From: JBLHGU01 sp047615875
Lineage (GTDB): Bacteria; Pseudomonadota; Gammaproteobacteria; Arenicellales; CAJQKF01
Assembly: GCA_047615875.1 (NCBI GenBank)
Contig: JBLHGU010000067.1
Coordinates: 1-24,240 of the forward strand
Length of the DNA: 24,240 nt
Direction: 5' to 3'
The translations under genes were made by a program, and so were the position numbers. This document shows, piece after piece, positions 1 to 7,376 of this stretch (within the stretch, counting starts at the first letter, position 1; every line of letters begins with the position of its first letter). The notes beneath the pieces were generated by a model. It made no database searches. It was not told where the DNA came from and was given only the letters and a program-made list of their open reading frames with translations.

Positions 1-261
1 ATAGTGGAAATGGATACCAATCTGGTGGAGAATCGAATCCCCCCTATCGCCCTGGGACGCCGCAATTGGTTGTTTAGTGATACCGAACATGGGGTTAAAG
101 CGCCAGCTAATTTGTATAGTCTGATTAATACCGCCATGCTGAACGGCCATAATCCGTATACTTATCTAGTGCATGTTTTTAAAGAGCTGCCTGCCACTAC
201 TACAGTCGATGGTTTCGACTCGCTGTTGCCATGGAATGTGTCGCCTGATACGTTACAGTAG
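1..261 (+). CDS. IS66 family transposase TnpC, C-terminal fragment (5' end outside window)
   Basis: This is the end of the large DDE transposase of an IS66 element. The frame is open to the left edge, and the GTG at position 4 is simply an internal valine. The visible residues match the conserved IS66 C-terminus: a D-x-N-L-V-E-N motif carrying the last catalytic Glu, then the ALGRRNWLFSDTEHG block. After these comes the small C-terminal domain with NLYSLINTA, YTYLVHVFKELP and a final LLPW. The protein catalyses transposition together with the small TnpB and accessory TnpA proteins, which would lie upstream. Whether the complete transposase is intact cannot be judged here. Family assignment is very secure from the motif order; only about 85 residues are visible. 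Confidence 0.88.
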   Translation: MVEMDTNLVENRIPPIALGRRNWLFSDTEHGVKAPANLYSLINTAMLNGHNPYTYLVHVFKELPATTTVDGFDSLLPWNVSPDTLQ

Positions 262-302
262 GTAAGCCAGCCGCTCAAGTATGAGTACTTTGCATCGCTT
301 AC
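1..302 (+). mobile_element. IS66-family insertion sequence, right end (partial)
   Basis: The element enters from the left edge, carrying the C-terminal part of its transposase (stop at 259-261) and a short noncoding tail. IS66-family ends typically read GTAAGC... on the left and ...GCTTAC on the right. The heptamer CGCTTAC at 296-302 therefore makes a plausible right tip. The reading frame immediately downstream becomes a recognisable DUF2971 C-terminus, which supports an insertion boundary close to here. IS66 elements usually make an 8-bp target duplication, so the right copy would be TCCTTAAG at 303-310. The left end is outside the window, so neither the duplication nor element completeness can be checked. 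The boundary is inferred. Confidence 0.6.
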
Positions 303-526
303 TCCTTAAGAAGGCCAGGATATGGGAATTCGAATCAGAATTTCGATTAATTTCATACCGCGGAGACATCCCTCCTGATTTGCTCGGTGGAGATGGGCCT
401 GGTTTACATCATTTCAGGCAGGAAGAACTCGTCGGTATTATTTTTGGGGCGAAAACTACCGAAGAGCATAAAGCATTCATCTACGATTGGGCTAGCCAAC
501 GTAGGGGGCCATTAACTTTTAGCTAG
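281..526 (+). pseudogene. DUF2971 domain protein, C-terminal remnant cut by IS66
   Basis: The frame resembles the C-terminal third of DUF2971 proteins. It has a K-x-x-x-W-x-[FY]-E-x-E-[FW]-R-L-I motif (KARIWEFESEFRLI), a GPGLHHF turn, the EELVGIIFGAK strand and a final E-x-x-K helix ending in a short tail. DUF2971 proteins are normally around 250-300 residues, so about two thirds is missing. The ATG at 281 lies inside the proposed IS end, and an in-frame stop sits just upstream at 263-265, so the first few residues are IS sequence and the native part starts near 303. No convincing ribosome binding site precedes it. DUF2971 genes are frequent in islands and near defence genes, but their function is not established. 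It is most likely a dead fragment. Confidence 0.7.
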
Positions 527-690
527 TGCGAAATAGAAGAAGATAGATTTAACCTAAGAATAGTTGATCTCTAGTAGTCCGAAAGACGCTGTACCCAGTG
601 ATTGTGGAGTGAAAGGGACTCAGGTTGGTGACTTCGTGGTGACTCAAAAAGAGTTCGGCTTCTTATAAGTGTCATAAGTGCTTGATATAT

Positions 691-767
691 TGGCGCGCCC
701 GGAGAGATTCGAACTCCCGACCACCTGGTTCGAAGCCAGGTACTCTATCCAGCTGAGCTACGGGCGC
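691..767 (-). tRNA. tRNA-Arg(TCG)
   Basis: On the minus strand a complete 77-nt cloverleaf can be folded. The acceptor is GCGCCCG paired with CGGGCGC, and the D arm is GCTC/GAGT. The anticodon stem is CCTGG/CCAGG with loop CTTCGAA (anticodon TCG, reading CGA). The T arm is GGGAG/CTCTC with loop TTCGAAT. The 3' CCA is encoded (TGG at 691-693). The 3' end faces the IS66/DUF2971 debris, the usual orientation when a tRNA has served as an integration site. Its promoter is unclear. A TATAAT box at 853-858 on this strand is about 85 nt upstream, and there is no good -35 to go with it. Confidence 0.95.
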
Positions 768-813
768 GTACTTAGATGTACTGCAGTGATATTTGTCCTG
801 GAACAGATTTAAA

Positions 814-836
814 CAAAAACTGCCGGATCCTTCCGG
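814..836 (-). terminator. possible weak terminator after ypjD
   Basis: Read on the minus strand, a small hairpin CCGGA-AGGA-TCCGG (stem at 832-836 and 823-827) is followed after two bases by a short run of T residues, about 30 nt beyond the ypjD stop. The stem is only five base pairs, so termination may be partial and some transcripts could continue into tRNA-Arg. Confidence 0.4.
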
Positions 837-864
837 ACTTTGGAGGATTGCTATTATACCTGTT

Positions 865-1686
865 CTATACCCGTTGCAGAAACACTTCGAGCACAAGTTT
901 TGTACCGAAATATGCCAACATTAATAAAACAAAACTAGCGATGGTCCAAATTGCCGCTACTCGACCGCGAAGACCCACCAGTTTTCGACCAAGTAGAAGA
1001 CCGCCAAAGGCAAGCCAACCGAGAATGGACAAAACGATATGATGGTTGAATTTAAGCGCGCTGCCAAAAATTTCACTTGAAAAAACGCCGCCGCTTAATA
1101 GTGCAACGGTTAGCAACATGAAGCCTAGCCCGATTATCTGAAATAGAAGATGCTCCAGACTCTGCATGGCGGGCAAACTGTGGAAGAAGTTTCCGGCGCG
1201 TTTATTCTGCAATTGCCACTCTTGTACTAATAGTAATACTGCCATGGCAAATGCCAGTCCCAGCAGGCTATAGGCAATTAGGGCTACTAACATATGTAGC
1301 ATGGCAGAATTTGATATAAAGGTGCTTGCCGGGGCAGGGGAGATTAATAGCCAGGCTATGATCAAGGCTGCTATCGCAAAAGGCTGAACGATAAGCCCCA
1401 GGCTAAGTACCTTATGTCGTAACAGTGCCAGCAGAAATAATACGACTACAATCCAGGCAACCAGAGAAAGGGCTGGTCCGAGGCCCATGGCCATGAATGT
1501 GCCGGAAGACCACATACCGCTTAGGGATAGTAGATGAAACCCGGCCCCCAACAGGATAATTCTTATTAATAGTGATTCTGAGTCAGGATTTGGGGAGGCG
1601 ATATTGCGAAAGATGCTGAATACGCTATATCCGTAAAATAACAGAGCGCCGAGGTTCCAAATCGATTCCAGATGCACAAAATTCAT
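865..1686 (-). CDS. ypjD: CcsA/YpjD-like inner membrane protein
   Basis: A 273-residue, strongly hydrophobic protein with about eight predicted membrane helices. Its length and its divergent position next to ffh match the E. coli ypjD gene, a member of the CcsA/CcmC-like cytochrome c assembly family. Visible family-like stretches are a histidine in the third helix region (LHMLVALIAYSLLG), a long cytoplasmic loop with SLEHLLFQIIGLGF, and the FNHHIVLSILGW segment followed by a conserved GLRGRVAAIW loop. The tryptophan-rich haem-handling motif of true CcsA (WGxxWxWD) is not present, as in other YpjD proteins, so a role in haem delivery is not shown. The ATG at 1686 lacks a clear ribosome binding site. 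The function in the cell is unknown; the family assignment is good. Confidence 0.85.
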   Translation of the reverse strand: MNFVHLESIWNLGALLFYGYSVFSIFRNIASPNPDSESLLIRIILLGAGFHLLSLSGMWSSGTFMAMGLGPALSLVAWIVVVLFLLALLRHKVLSLGLIVQPFAIAALIIAWLLISPAPASTFISNSAMLHMLVALIAYSLLGLAFAMAVLLLVQEWQLQNKRAGNFFHSLPAMQSLEHLLFQIIGLGFMLLTVALLSGGVFSSEIFGSALKFNHHIVLSILGWLAFGGLLLGRKLVGLRGRVAAIWTIASFVLLMLAYFGTKLVLEVFLQRV

Positions 1687-1815
1687 AAGTATGAGAAAAA
1701 AACTGCGTTATTGGGCCAACAAGGCGGCAGTATAGTGGATATATCGTGGCGAATGCAGTTCCAATGCGGGATAATTCGGCCCTGAAAATATTAGTGATTG
1801 CCCTGAGGAATAATG

Positions 1816-3201
1816 ATGTTCGAAAAGCTCGGTGACAGGCTTAAGTCCACTTTCAAAAACCTGACCGGAAAAGGCAGGTTGACCGAGGACAATATTAAAG
1901 ACGCCATGCGTGAGGTCAGAGTGGCCTTGCTGGAAGCCGATGTTGCATTGCCGGTTGTGCGTACTTTTGTGGATAGGGTCCGTGAGCGTGCGGTTGGTAA
2001 GGACGTCGCGGAGAGCCTTAACCCGGGGCAGGCTGTTATCAAGATCGTCAATGACGAGCTTGTGGCTCTTATGGGCACGCAGAATGATCGGTTGAATCTA
2101 TCGACTCGACCACCTGCAGTCGTGTTAGTAGCCGGCCTGCAAGGTGCTGGTAAGACGACGACCATCGGCAAGTTGGCAAAATTTCTCATCGAGCGAGAAA
2201 AGAAGTCAGTAATGATGGTGAGCGCAGATATTTATCGACCTGCCGCAATCGAGCAATTACAACGTCTGGCTGAAACGACTGGGGCTAAGTTTTTCCCGAG
2301 TTCATCCGATCAGGACCCTGTTTCAATAGCCAGAGCAGCCCACGAGCAGGCAACCAAGTCGTTAGTTGATGTTCTGTTGGTGGATACGGCCGGGCGACTG
2401 CATGTCGATTCCGACTTGATGGACGAGGTGCAGAAAATTCATGCGGCTGTAGATCCTATTGAAACCTTGTTTGTCGTCGATAGCATGACCGGTCAGGATG
2501 CCGTGATCAGTGCCAAAGCTTTCGATGAGTCATTGCCATTAACCGGTATCATTTTGACCAAAACAGATGGTGATGCACGAGGTGGTGCTGCACTGTCTAT
2601 TCGAGAAGTTACCGGTAAGCCGATTAAGTTTATGGGTGTCGGTGAGGCTATGGATGCGCTGGAGGCTTTCCACCCAGACAGGGTTGCTTCACGCATACTT
2701 GGTATGGGTGATGTTCTAACCCTGGTTGAGGAAATAGAACAGAAGGTTGATAAAGATAAAGCCGAGAAACTTGCCACCAAGTTCAAGAAAGGCAAGGGCT
2801 TCGACCTGGAAGATTTTAAAGAACAGATGCAACAGATGGAGCAAATGGGCGGCATTGCCAGTATGATCGACAAAATTCCTGGTGCCGGGAATATTCCGAA
2901 AAATGTACTTGATCAAGCGGGTGACAAACAATCCAAGCAGGTGGTTGCTATCATTAACTCCATGACTACTCATGAGCGATCATTCCCAGCAGTGATTAAA
3001 GGATCGCGTAAGAAACGTATTGCTCTGGGGTCCGGAACCCAGATTCAAGATGTAAACCGTCTGCTAAAGCAATTTGCGCAAATGCAGAAAATGATGAAGA
3101 AAATGGGCAAGAAGAAGAATATGATGCGCATGCTCAGTGGCATGGGCGGTATGGGTGGTAGAGGTGGCGGCGGTGGTTTTCCGGGCATGCCTTTTAAATA
3201 A
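1816..3201 (+). CDS. ffh: signal recognition particle GTPase Ffh (SRP54)
   Basis: Ffh binds 4.5S RNA and signal sequences of nascent membrane proteins and docks with FtsY at the Sec translocon. The N-terminal helical bundle (residues 1-90) is followed by the NG GTPase: P-loop GLQGAGKTT near 107-115, DTAGR near 190-194 and TKTDGDARGG from about 248. The methionine-rich M domain occupies roughly 325-461, with clusters such as MQQMEQMGG and MQKMMKKMG, and ends in a glycine-rich tail. Two adjacent ATGs occur at 1813 and 1816. I chose 1816 because the TGAGGA ribosome binding site (1804-1809) is then 6 nt away, and the protein then starts MFEKL like relatives. Length (461 aa) is normal. It lies directly upstream of the rpsP operon. 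Confidence 0.97.
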   Translation: MFEKLGDRLKSTFKNLTGKGRLTEDNIKDAMREVRVALLEADVALPVVRTFVDRVRERAVGKDVAESLNPGQAVIKIVNDELVALMGTQNDRLNLSTRPPAVVLVAGLQGAGKTTTIGKLAKFLIEREKKSVMMVSADIYRPAAIEQLQRLAETTGAKFFPSSSDQDPVSIARAAHEQATKSLVDVLLVDTAGRLHVDSDLMDEVQKIHAAVDPIETLFVVDSMTGQDAVISAKAFDESLPLTGIILTKTDGDARGGAALSIREVTGKPIKFMGVGEAMDALEAFHPDRVASRILGMGDVLTLVEEIEQKVDKDKAEKLATKFKKGKGFDLEDFKEQMQQMEQMGGIASMIDKIPGAGNIPKNVLDQAGDKQSKQVVAIINSMTTHERSFPAVIKGSRKKRIALGSGTQIQDVNRLLKQFAQMQKMMKKMGKKKNMMRMLSGMGGMGGRGGGGGFPGMPFK

Positions 3202-3310
3202 GTATGATTGAGGAGCCGGGTGATTTTTTCTTTGATAAGCATCTGAAAATGCAGGATACCTGCAAATTTCTGCAGTGTCGTGAAATCAACCAAATTAATT
3301 AAGAATTGCT

Positions 3311-3340
3311 TTCGGTTTATAAGGAAGTGTGTGGTAGAAT
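3311..3340 (+). promoter_or_regulatory. candidate promoter of the rpsP operon
   Basis: In the 184-bp gap between ffh and rpsP a good -10 box TAGAAT (3335-3340) lies 18 bp after a poor -35 TTCGGT (3311-3316). A start site near 3347 would give a leader of about 40 nt before rpsP. No terminator is obvious after ffh, so read-through from ffh is also possible. Confidence 0.35.
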
Positions 3341-3385
3341 CCGCCGATTTTCAGTTCTGGCAAATTTTTGAGGTAACTATATACC

Positions 3386-3646
3386 ATGGTAACGATTCGA
3401 ATGGCCCGAGGGGGCTCAAAGAAACGTCCGTTTTACGCAATTGTTGTTGCAGATCAACGACGCTCTCCGCGCGGACGTTTTATCGAACGTGTAGGTTTCT
3501 TTAATCCGGTGGCTCGAGGCAATTCAGAAGAATTGCGTCTTGATCTAGATCGGGTTGAACATTGGGTTGGCCAAGGTGCCCAACCTTCTGAGACTGTCGC
3601 GTCTTTGATCAAGCGCGCTCGTAAAGAGACGACTGTAGCCGCCTGA
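3386..3646 (+). CDS. rpsP: 30S ribosomal protein S16
   Basis: S16 is a small-subunit assembly protein. The 86-residue product shows the whole family pattern: MVTIRMARGG start, KKRPFYAIVVADQR, GRFIERVGFFNPVA, then LDLDRVEHWVGQGAQPSETV and a basic C-terminus. It starts at ATG 3386 with GAGGT (3370-3374) upstream at slightly long spacing; this start gives the expected N-terminus. It is the first gene of the rpsP-rimM-trmD-rplS operon, a layout conserved across gammaproteobacteria. Confidence 0.98.
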   Translation: MVTIRMARGGSKKRPFYAIVVADQRRSPRGRFIERVGFFNPVARGNSEELRLDLDRVEHWVGQGAQPSETVASLIKRARKETTVAA

Positions 3647-3692
3647 TCCAATGACCTTTTGGTCTGTACTTAATTTCTGGACTATCCAGTAA

Positions 3693-4193
3693 ATGTCGGA
3701 CTCTGAGCAATGGGTCGAATTAGGGCGGATTAACGGAGTTTTTGGCGTGAAAGGCTGGGTTAAGGTGTTTTCCTTTACTCGGCCCAGAGACGAGATACTT
3801 AAGTATAATCCCTGGTACTTGCTTCAGGATGGAGCCTGGGTTGCCCATAAGATAACGGGTGGCAAGTTGCAGGGAAGCAATATCGTTATAGGGATTGACG
3901 GTTGTGATGACAGAGATAAAGCGAAATCATTTCAAGATGTCGCCGTTGCGGTTCGGGCGGATCAGTTGCCCAAAGTCGACCAGGATGAATTTTACTGGCG
4001 AGATTTGGTTGGCCTTGAGGTGGAAAATACCGAGGGCGAGTCGTTAGGTAAAGTTGAAGACGTAATGGAAACGGGTGCAAACGATGTTCTGATTTTATCA
4101 GAAGAACGCCTGATTCCATTTACCCACGAGGCGGTATTGAGTGTGGACTTACAGTCCCGCAAAGTACTGGTCGAGTGGGATAGTGATTTTTAA
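3693..4193 (+). CDS. rimM: ribosome maturation factor RimM
   Basis: RimM binds S19 and helps mature the 30S head domain. The 166-residue product has the two expected beta-barrel domains. The N-terminal RimM domain begins WVELGRINGVFGVKGWVKVFS. The C-terminal PRC-barrel domain begins near residue 100 (FYWRDLVGLEV) and continues through LGKVEDVMETGANDVLIL and LIPFTHEAVLSVDL. It starts 46 nt after rpsP and ends 12 nt before trmD, so it is almost certainly cotranscribed. No strong ribosome binding site is seen, but the start fits the family N-terminus. Length is slightly below that of E. coli RimM. Confidence 0.97.
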   Translation: MSDSEQWVELGRINGVFGVKGWVKVFSFTRPRDEILKYNPWYLLQDGAWVAHKITGGKLQGSNIVIGIDGCDDRDKAKSFQDVAVAVRADQLPKVDQDEFYWRDLVGLEVENTEGESLGKVEDVMETGANDVLILSEERLIPFTHEAVLSVDLQSRKVLVEWDSDF

Positions 4194-4205
4194 GCTGACT
4201 GGACA

Positions 4206-4949
4206 ATGCTGAATATTTCAGTAATTAGTATTTTTCCGGAAATGTTCAGCGCGATTCGAAACTTTGGCATGACCCGAAAAGCTCTTGAAAATGGTCAGTT
4301 GTCGTTGGATCTCACAAATTTGAGGGATTTTACGACGGATAGTTACCGGCGTGTGGACGATCGCCCTTACGGCGGTGGACCAGGAATGGTAATGATGCCT
4401 GAACCGCTCGATGTTGCGTTGAGTTCAGTGCGGAAGACCAACTCCGGACCTGTGGTTTATTTATCACCTCAGGGCAAACTTTTAGATCAGCAGATAGTAC
4501 GACACTTCGCTGAAATGGATAGTCTGGTGTTGTTAGCAGGTCGATACGAAGGTGTCGACGAACGCGTGTTACAACGTCATGTTGACGAGGAAGTGTCAAT
4601 TGGTGACTACGTGGTGGCGGGTGGTGAATTGCCAGCAATGGTGCTGATAGATAGTATGGTTAGGTGGTTGCCTGGAGTTTTGGGTAATCAGGATTCAGCC
4701 GAGCAGGATTCGTTCAGCGACGGTTTACTGGATTGTAGGCATTATACAAGGCCTGAATCATGGCAGGGCAAGGAGGTTCCGTCAGTGTTAATGAGTGGCG
4801 ATCATAATGCGATTCGCCGTTGGAGATTAAAGGATACTTTAGGCAGAACCTGGCTTAGACGGCCAGATTTACTAAGCCTGCGGGCATTAACCGCAGAAGA
4901 GGCAGATTTACTTGAACAATTTAAAGACGAAAATAGTCATTCGGGGTAA
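4206..4949 (+). CDS. trmD: tRNA (guanine-N1-)-methyltransferase TrmD
   Basis: TrmD transfers methyl from S-adenosylmethionine to G37 of tRNAs reading CNN codons, preventing frameshifting. The 247-residue sequence shows the SPOUT-knot enzyme throughout. It opens with ISVISIFPEMF, then DDRPYGGGPGM. The trefoil-knot motifs GRYEGVDERV and SIGDYVVAGGELPAMVLID form the SAM site. The family-specific DSFSDGLLDCRHYTRPE and the C-terminal helical domain around SGDHNAIRRWR follow. The start codon is 12 nt after rimM and the stop is 6 nt before rplS, consistent with tight operon coupling. Nothing unusual is visible. Confidence 0.98.
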   Translation: MLNISVISIFPEMFSAIRNFGMTRKALENGQLSLDLTNLRDFTTDSYRRVDDRPYGGGPGMVMMPEPLDVALSSVRKTNSGPVVYLSPQGKLLDQQIVRHFAEMDSLVLLAGRYEGVDERVLQRHVDEEVSIGDYVVAGGELPAMVLIDSMVRWLPGVLGNQDSAEQDSFSDGLLDCRHYTRPESWQGKEVPSVLMSGDHNAIRRWRLKDTLGRTWLRRPDLLSLRALTAEEADLLEQFKDENSHSG

Positions 4950-4955
4950 CAGATC

Positions 4956-5303
4956 ATGACCAACATTATTAAGGAACTGGAACAAGAGCAAATTAAGCAA
5001 GATGTTCCAGACTTCAAGCCAGGTGATACCGTGCGGGTTCAGGTTCGCGTGAAGGAAGGTGCACGAGAGCGATTGCAGGCCTTTGAAGGTGTGGTAATTG
5101 CCATAAAAAATCGTGGCATTAACTCTTCTTTTACCGTTCGCAAAATATCTTATGGCGAAGGCGTAGAGCGCGTTTTTCAGACTCACAGCCCAATGGTTGC
5201 GAGTGTTGAAGTAAAACGTCGAGGCGATGTGCGCAGAGCCAAGCTCTATTATTTGCGCGGACTAACTGGTAAGGCCGCCCGCATTAAGGAAAAGGTTAAG
5301 TAG
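4956..5303 (+). CDS. rplS: 50S ribosomal protein L19
   Basis: L19 sits at the subunit interface of the ribosome. The 115-residue product is the typical length and contains the expected FKPGDTVRVQVRVKEGARERLQ, the AFEGVVIAIKNRGINSSFTVRKIS core, the GVERVFQTHSP loop and the C-terminal RRAKLYYLRGLTGKAARIKEK. It is the last gene of the rpsP operon. A strong hairpin terminator follows its stop codon by about 33 nt. Confidence 0.98.
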   Translation: MTNIIKELEQEQIKQDVPDFKPGDTVRVQVRVKEGARERLQAFEGVVIAIKNRGINSSFTVRKISYGEGVERVFQTHSPMVASVEVKRRGDVRRAKLYYLRGLTGKAARIKEKVK

Positions 5304-5336
5304 ACTTTTTTCGTGGGTGGTTTTTTCCCATATAGC

Positions 5337-5365
5337 AAAAGGAGCGCCAGGTTGCGCTCCTTTTT
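5337..5365 (+). terminator. Rho-independent terminator of the rpsP operon, overlapping the next gene's RBS
   Basis: An uninterrupted 11-bp inverted repeat, AAAAGGAGCGC (5337-5347) and GCGCTCCTTTT (5354-5364), flanks the loop CAGGTT and ends in five T residues. This is a textbook intrinsic terminator placed after rplS. The 5' arm also contains AGGAG, the probable ribosome binding site of the following gene. That gene's likely TTG start at 5352 lies in the loop and the first base of the 3' arm. Confidence 0.85.
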
Positions 5366-7376
5366 GGTTCTTATTGCCTGCATCACTGTGCCGACAGCGG
5401 TTGCGCAAATTAAACATAAAGAAGAATTGAAGGAAATTCTTAATACCATTGAGCAAACAAGAATAAACAATCAAATAGATCAACAAAAGAATGGTATTCA
5501 GATCAAAGGCGAATATAAGCCTGCCAACCAGGCTGAAGAAGAATCAATTCAATCGAACAGTAAACAATTCGGCTCAGAACTGGATCTACGATATAAGTTT
5601 GATTTCGTGGATCCCACTATCGTTCAGGAAGAAGGGTCGAGCGAGCCTTTAGTTCAATCACCGTCGGTTTCAGAGGTGTTATTACGAACCGGACTTAAGA
5701 AGGTTAAGTGGTTACAAAAAAGCGGAGCTTATTCTCTAGCGGCTGCTGTGTTATTAGAAGATAGACCGGATATCAGCGATACAGTAACCTGGATAAAATG
5801 GGAACGCTTACTTTGGGATACATACAAAGATCAGAGTTTATGGCAAGAGTTGTCAGATCGGATTGATCTGTTGCCAGATGAGTTGCCGGAAGTTTATCGT
5901 GTCGAAGCCGGTGTTGTAAAAGTGGATGCATTGATGCAATTGGGTCAGATTGTATCCGCACGCCAGTATCTACGTAGCTTGTTGGCAACAGGTAGTGATG
6001 ACCCGCGCCTGGTGGCAAGTTGGCGTCGACTGATTATGCAGTCATATTTATGGGAGAATAATCTTGTCGATACGGATATTTCCATGCAACGTTTTCAGGC
6101 GCAATATTTTCCCGATGACAATCGCTGGAATATCATGCGAGCCCAGGTATTACTAAAAACCGAAAATTTTGAGGCCGCCATTAGTCAATTGGCCTCCACA
6201 ACCAATGAGGAAGCTCGCCTGTTGCGGCTTATTGGCAGGATGGGGCAGAACAGTCTCACGCCAAACGAGGTGATTGATCGGGCTCTTGAACTTAAGCCCG
6301 GGAAGTTAAGTCAATCGTTACAGAGAGATCGCTGGGCGCTAATTGCGGAGGCAGCTGCAACGTCTGGTGTTCAATCCCAGCGAGTTAGCGCTCTAGAGCA
6401 AGCACTTTCTGTAGAAAAAGGCCTTTCATCCAATAACCTTATTCCACTAAATGTTGATGACCTTTTGCACGCTTATATTGTATTGGCCGAGCAAACGGGT
6501 AATCGCGCTCACCTATTGGTGGGTGATTATGAGGGCTGGCTAAATTTTGCAGATACCTTGCGAGGTGATTCAAGTGTGGGTGCCAGGGCAATCTACGTCT
6601 ACATTGGCAAGGCAGTAGAGCTGCCTATATTGGCTAAGGAGGCATTTTCAAGGTTCGCCGATTCACTGCATAAGGATAAGCTAAAGACATTATTGTTCTC
6701 CTTTATTGGACCAGATAAACCGTTTGGCGGTTTCGATGTTCTTAAAGGTGAAACTGGATTTCTTCTCGCGGAAGAGGCACTTGAAGAAGAAAACATCCGT
6801 TTAGCTGCAGCAATTAGTTCTTCGATTACAGAACCGCCTGGCAACACGTCCTATTTTAATTGGCGATTAAGACAGTCGCGCATGCTAATTTTCGCCGGTG
6901 ATTATGGTGCTGGCGCACAAATATTAAGTGAGTTAATGTCGGCCCTTACAAACGTAAGCGTAGAAGAGTCCGATCGAATTTTACAGTTGATTTTTGATCT
7001 GCAATCTGTGGGACAGCATGAACTGGCAATTCCCTTGTTAGAAACTGTGCTTAATGTGAGTGAAAGCGCGCGTTTGAAGGAGATATTGTTCTGGCTTGCC
7101 GAATCTCTGGAAGCAACAGATAGTAAGCAACGTGCTGCTTTGTTTTTCCTCCGATCTGCCAGCCTGGCCGGTGGTGCTAATGATATGTGGAGTCAAAGCG
7201 CTCGTTATCGAGCTGCGGTTGCTTTGCAAGATGCTGGATTTATTAAAGATTCCCGCGCAATTTATAATCAATTGTTGTCAGTAACAACTGACGCCCGCCA
7301 TCGACAGCGTCTGAGCAGACGCATCCAGCAATTGTGGTTGTTGGAAACCAAAAATCAGAGTGAATCAGAGTCCTGA
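5352..7376 (+). CDS. exported helical-repeat (TPR-like) protein of unknown function
   Basis: I do not recognise this gene. From the TTG at 5352 it encodes 674 residues. The frame is open back to a GTG at 5313, but that start has no ribosome binding site and would bury a signal peptide. TTG 5352 has AGGAG 7 nt upstream, and the product begins with a basic residue, a hydrophobic core and an A-V-A cleavage site before Gln-19 (TAVAQ), so export is likely. A charged, Gln/Asn-rich linker covers about residues 20-85. The rest is alpha-helical with repeated W/L/A helix pairs such as LWQELSDRIDLLP, FEAAISQLAS and LLRLIGRMGQ. This suggests a TPR-like solenoid, probably a periplasmic scaffold. No catalytic motif is visible. 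The 3' end overlaps xerD by 17 nt, suggesting translational coupling. Confidence 0.75.
   Translation: MRSFLVLIACITVPTAVAQIKHKEELKEILNTIEQTRINNQIDQQKNGIQIKGEYKPANQAEEESIQSNSKQFGSELDLRYKFDFVDPTIVQEEGSSEPLVQSPSVSEVLLRTGLKKVKWLQKSGAYSLAAAVLLEDRPDISDTVTWIKWERLLWDTYKDQSLWQELSDRIDLLPDELPEVYRVEAGVVKVDALMQLGQIVSARQYLRSLLATGSDDPRLVASWRRLIMQSYLWENNLVDTDISMQRFQAQYFPDDNRWNIMRAQVLLKTENFEAAISQLASTTNEEARLLRLIGRMGQNSLTPNEVIDRALELKPGKLSQSLQRDRWALIAEAAATSGVQSQRVSALEQALSVEKGLSSNNLIPLNVDDLLHAYIVLAEQTGNRAHLLVGDYEGWLNFADTLRGDSSVGARAIYVYIGKAVELPILAKEAFSRFADSLHKDKLKTLLFSFIGPDKPFGGFDVLKGETGFLLAEEALEEENIRLAAAISSSITEPPGNTSYFNWRLRQSRMLIFAGDYGAGAQILSELMSALTNVSVEESDRILQLIFDLQSVGQHELAIPLLETVLNVSESARLKEILFWLAESLEATDSKQRAALFFLRSASLAGGANDMWSQSARYRAAVALQDAGFIKDSRAIYNQLLSVTTDARHRQRLSRRIQQLWLLETKNQSESES

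Noticed and set aside
320..345. Possible second copy of the tRNA-Arg 3' end (attachment site) around TTCGAATC
   Set aside because: Only eight bases are shared with the T-loop, the flanks do not match and the orientation is wrong. No att duplication is present in the window.
1791..2189. Long antisense frame within ffh and similar frames opposite mutS and secD
   Set aside because: These are shadows of the codon pattern of well supported genes, with no ribosome binding sites or recognisable domains.
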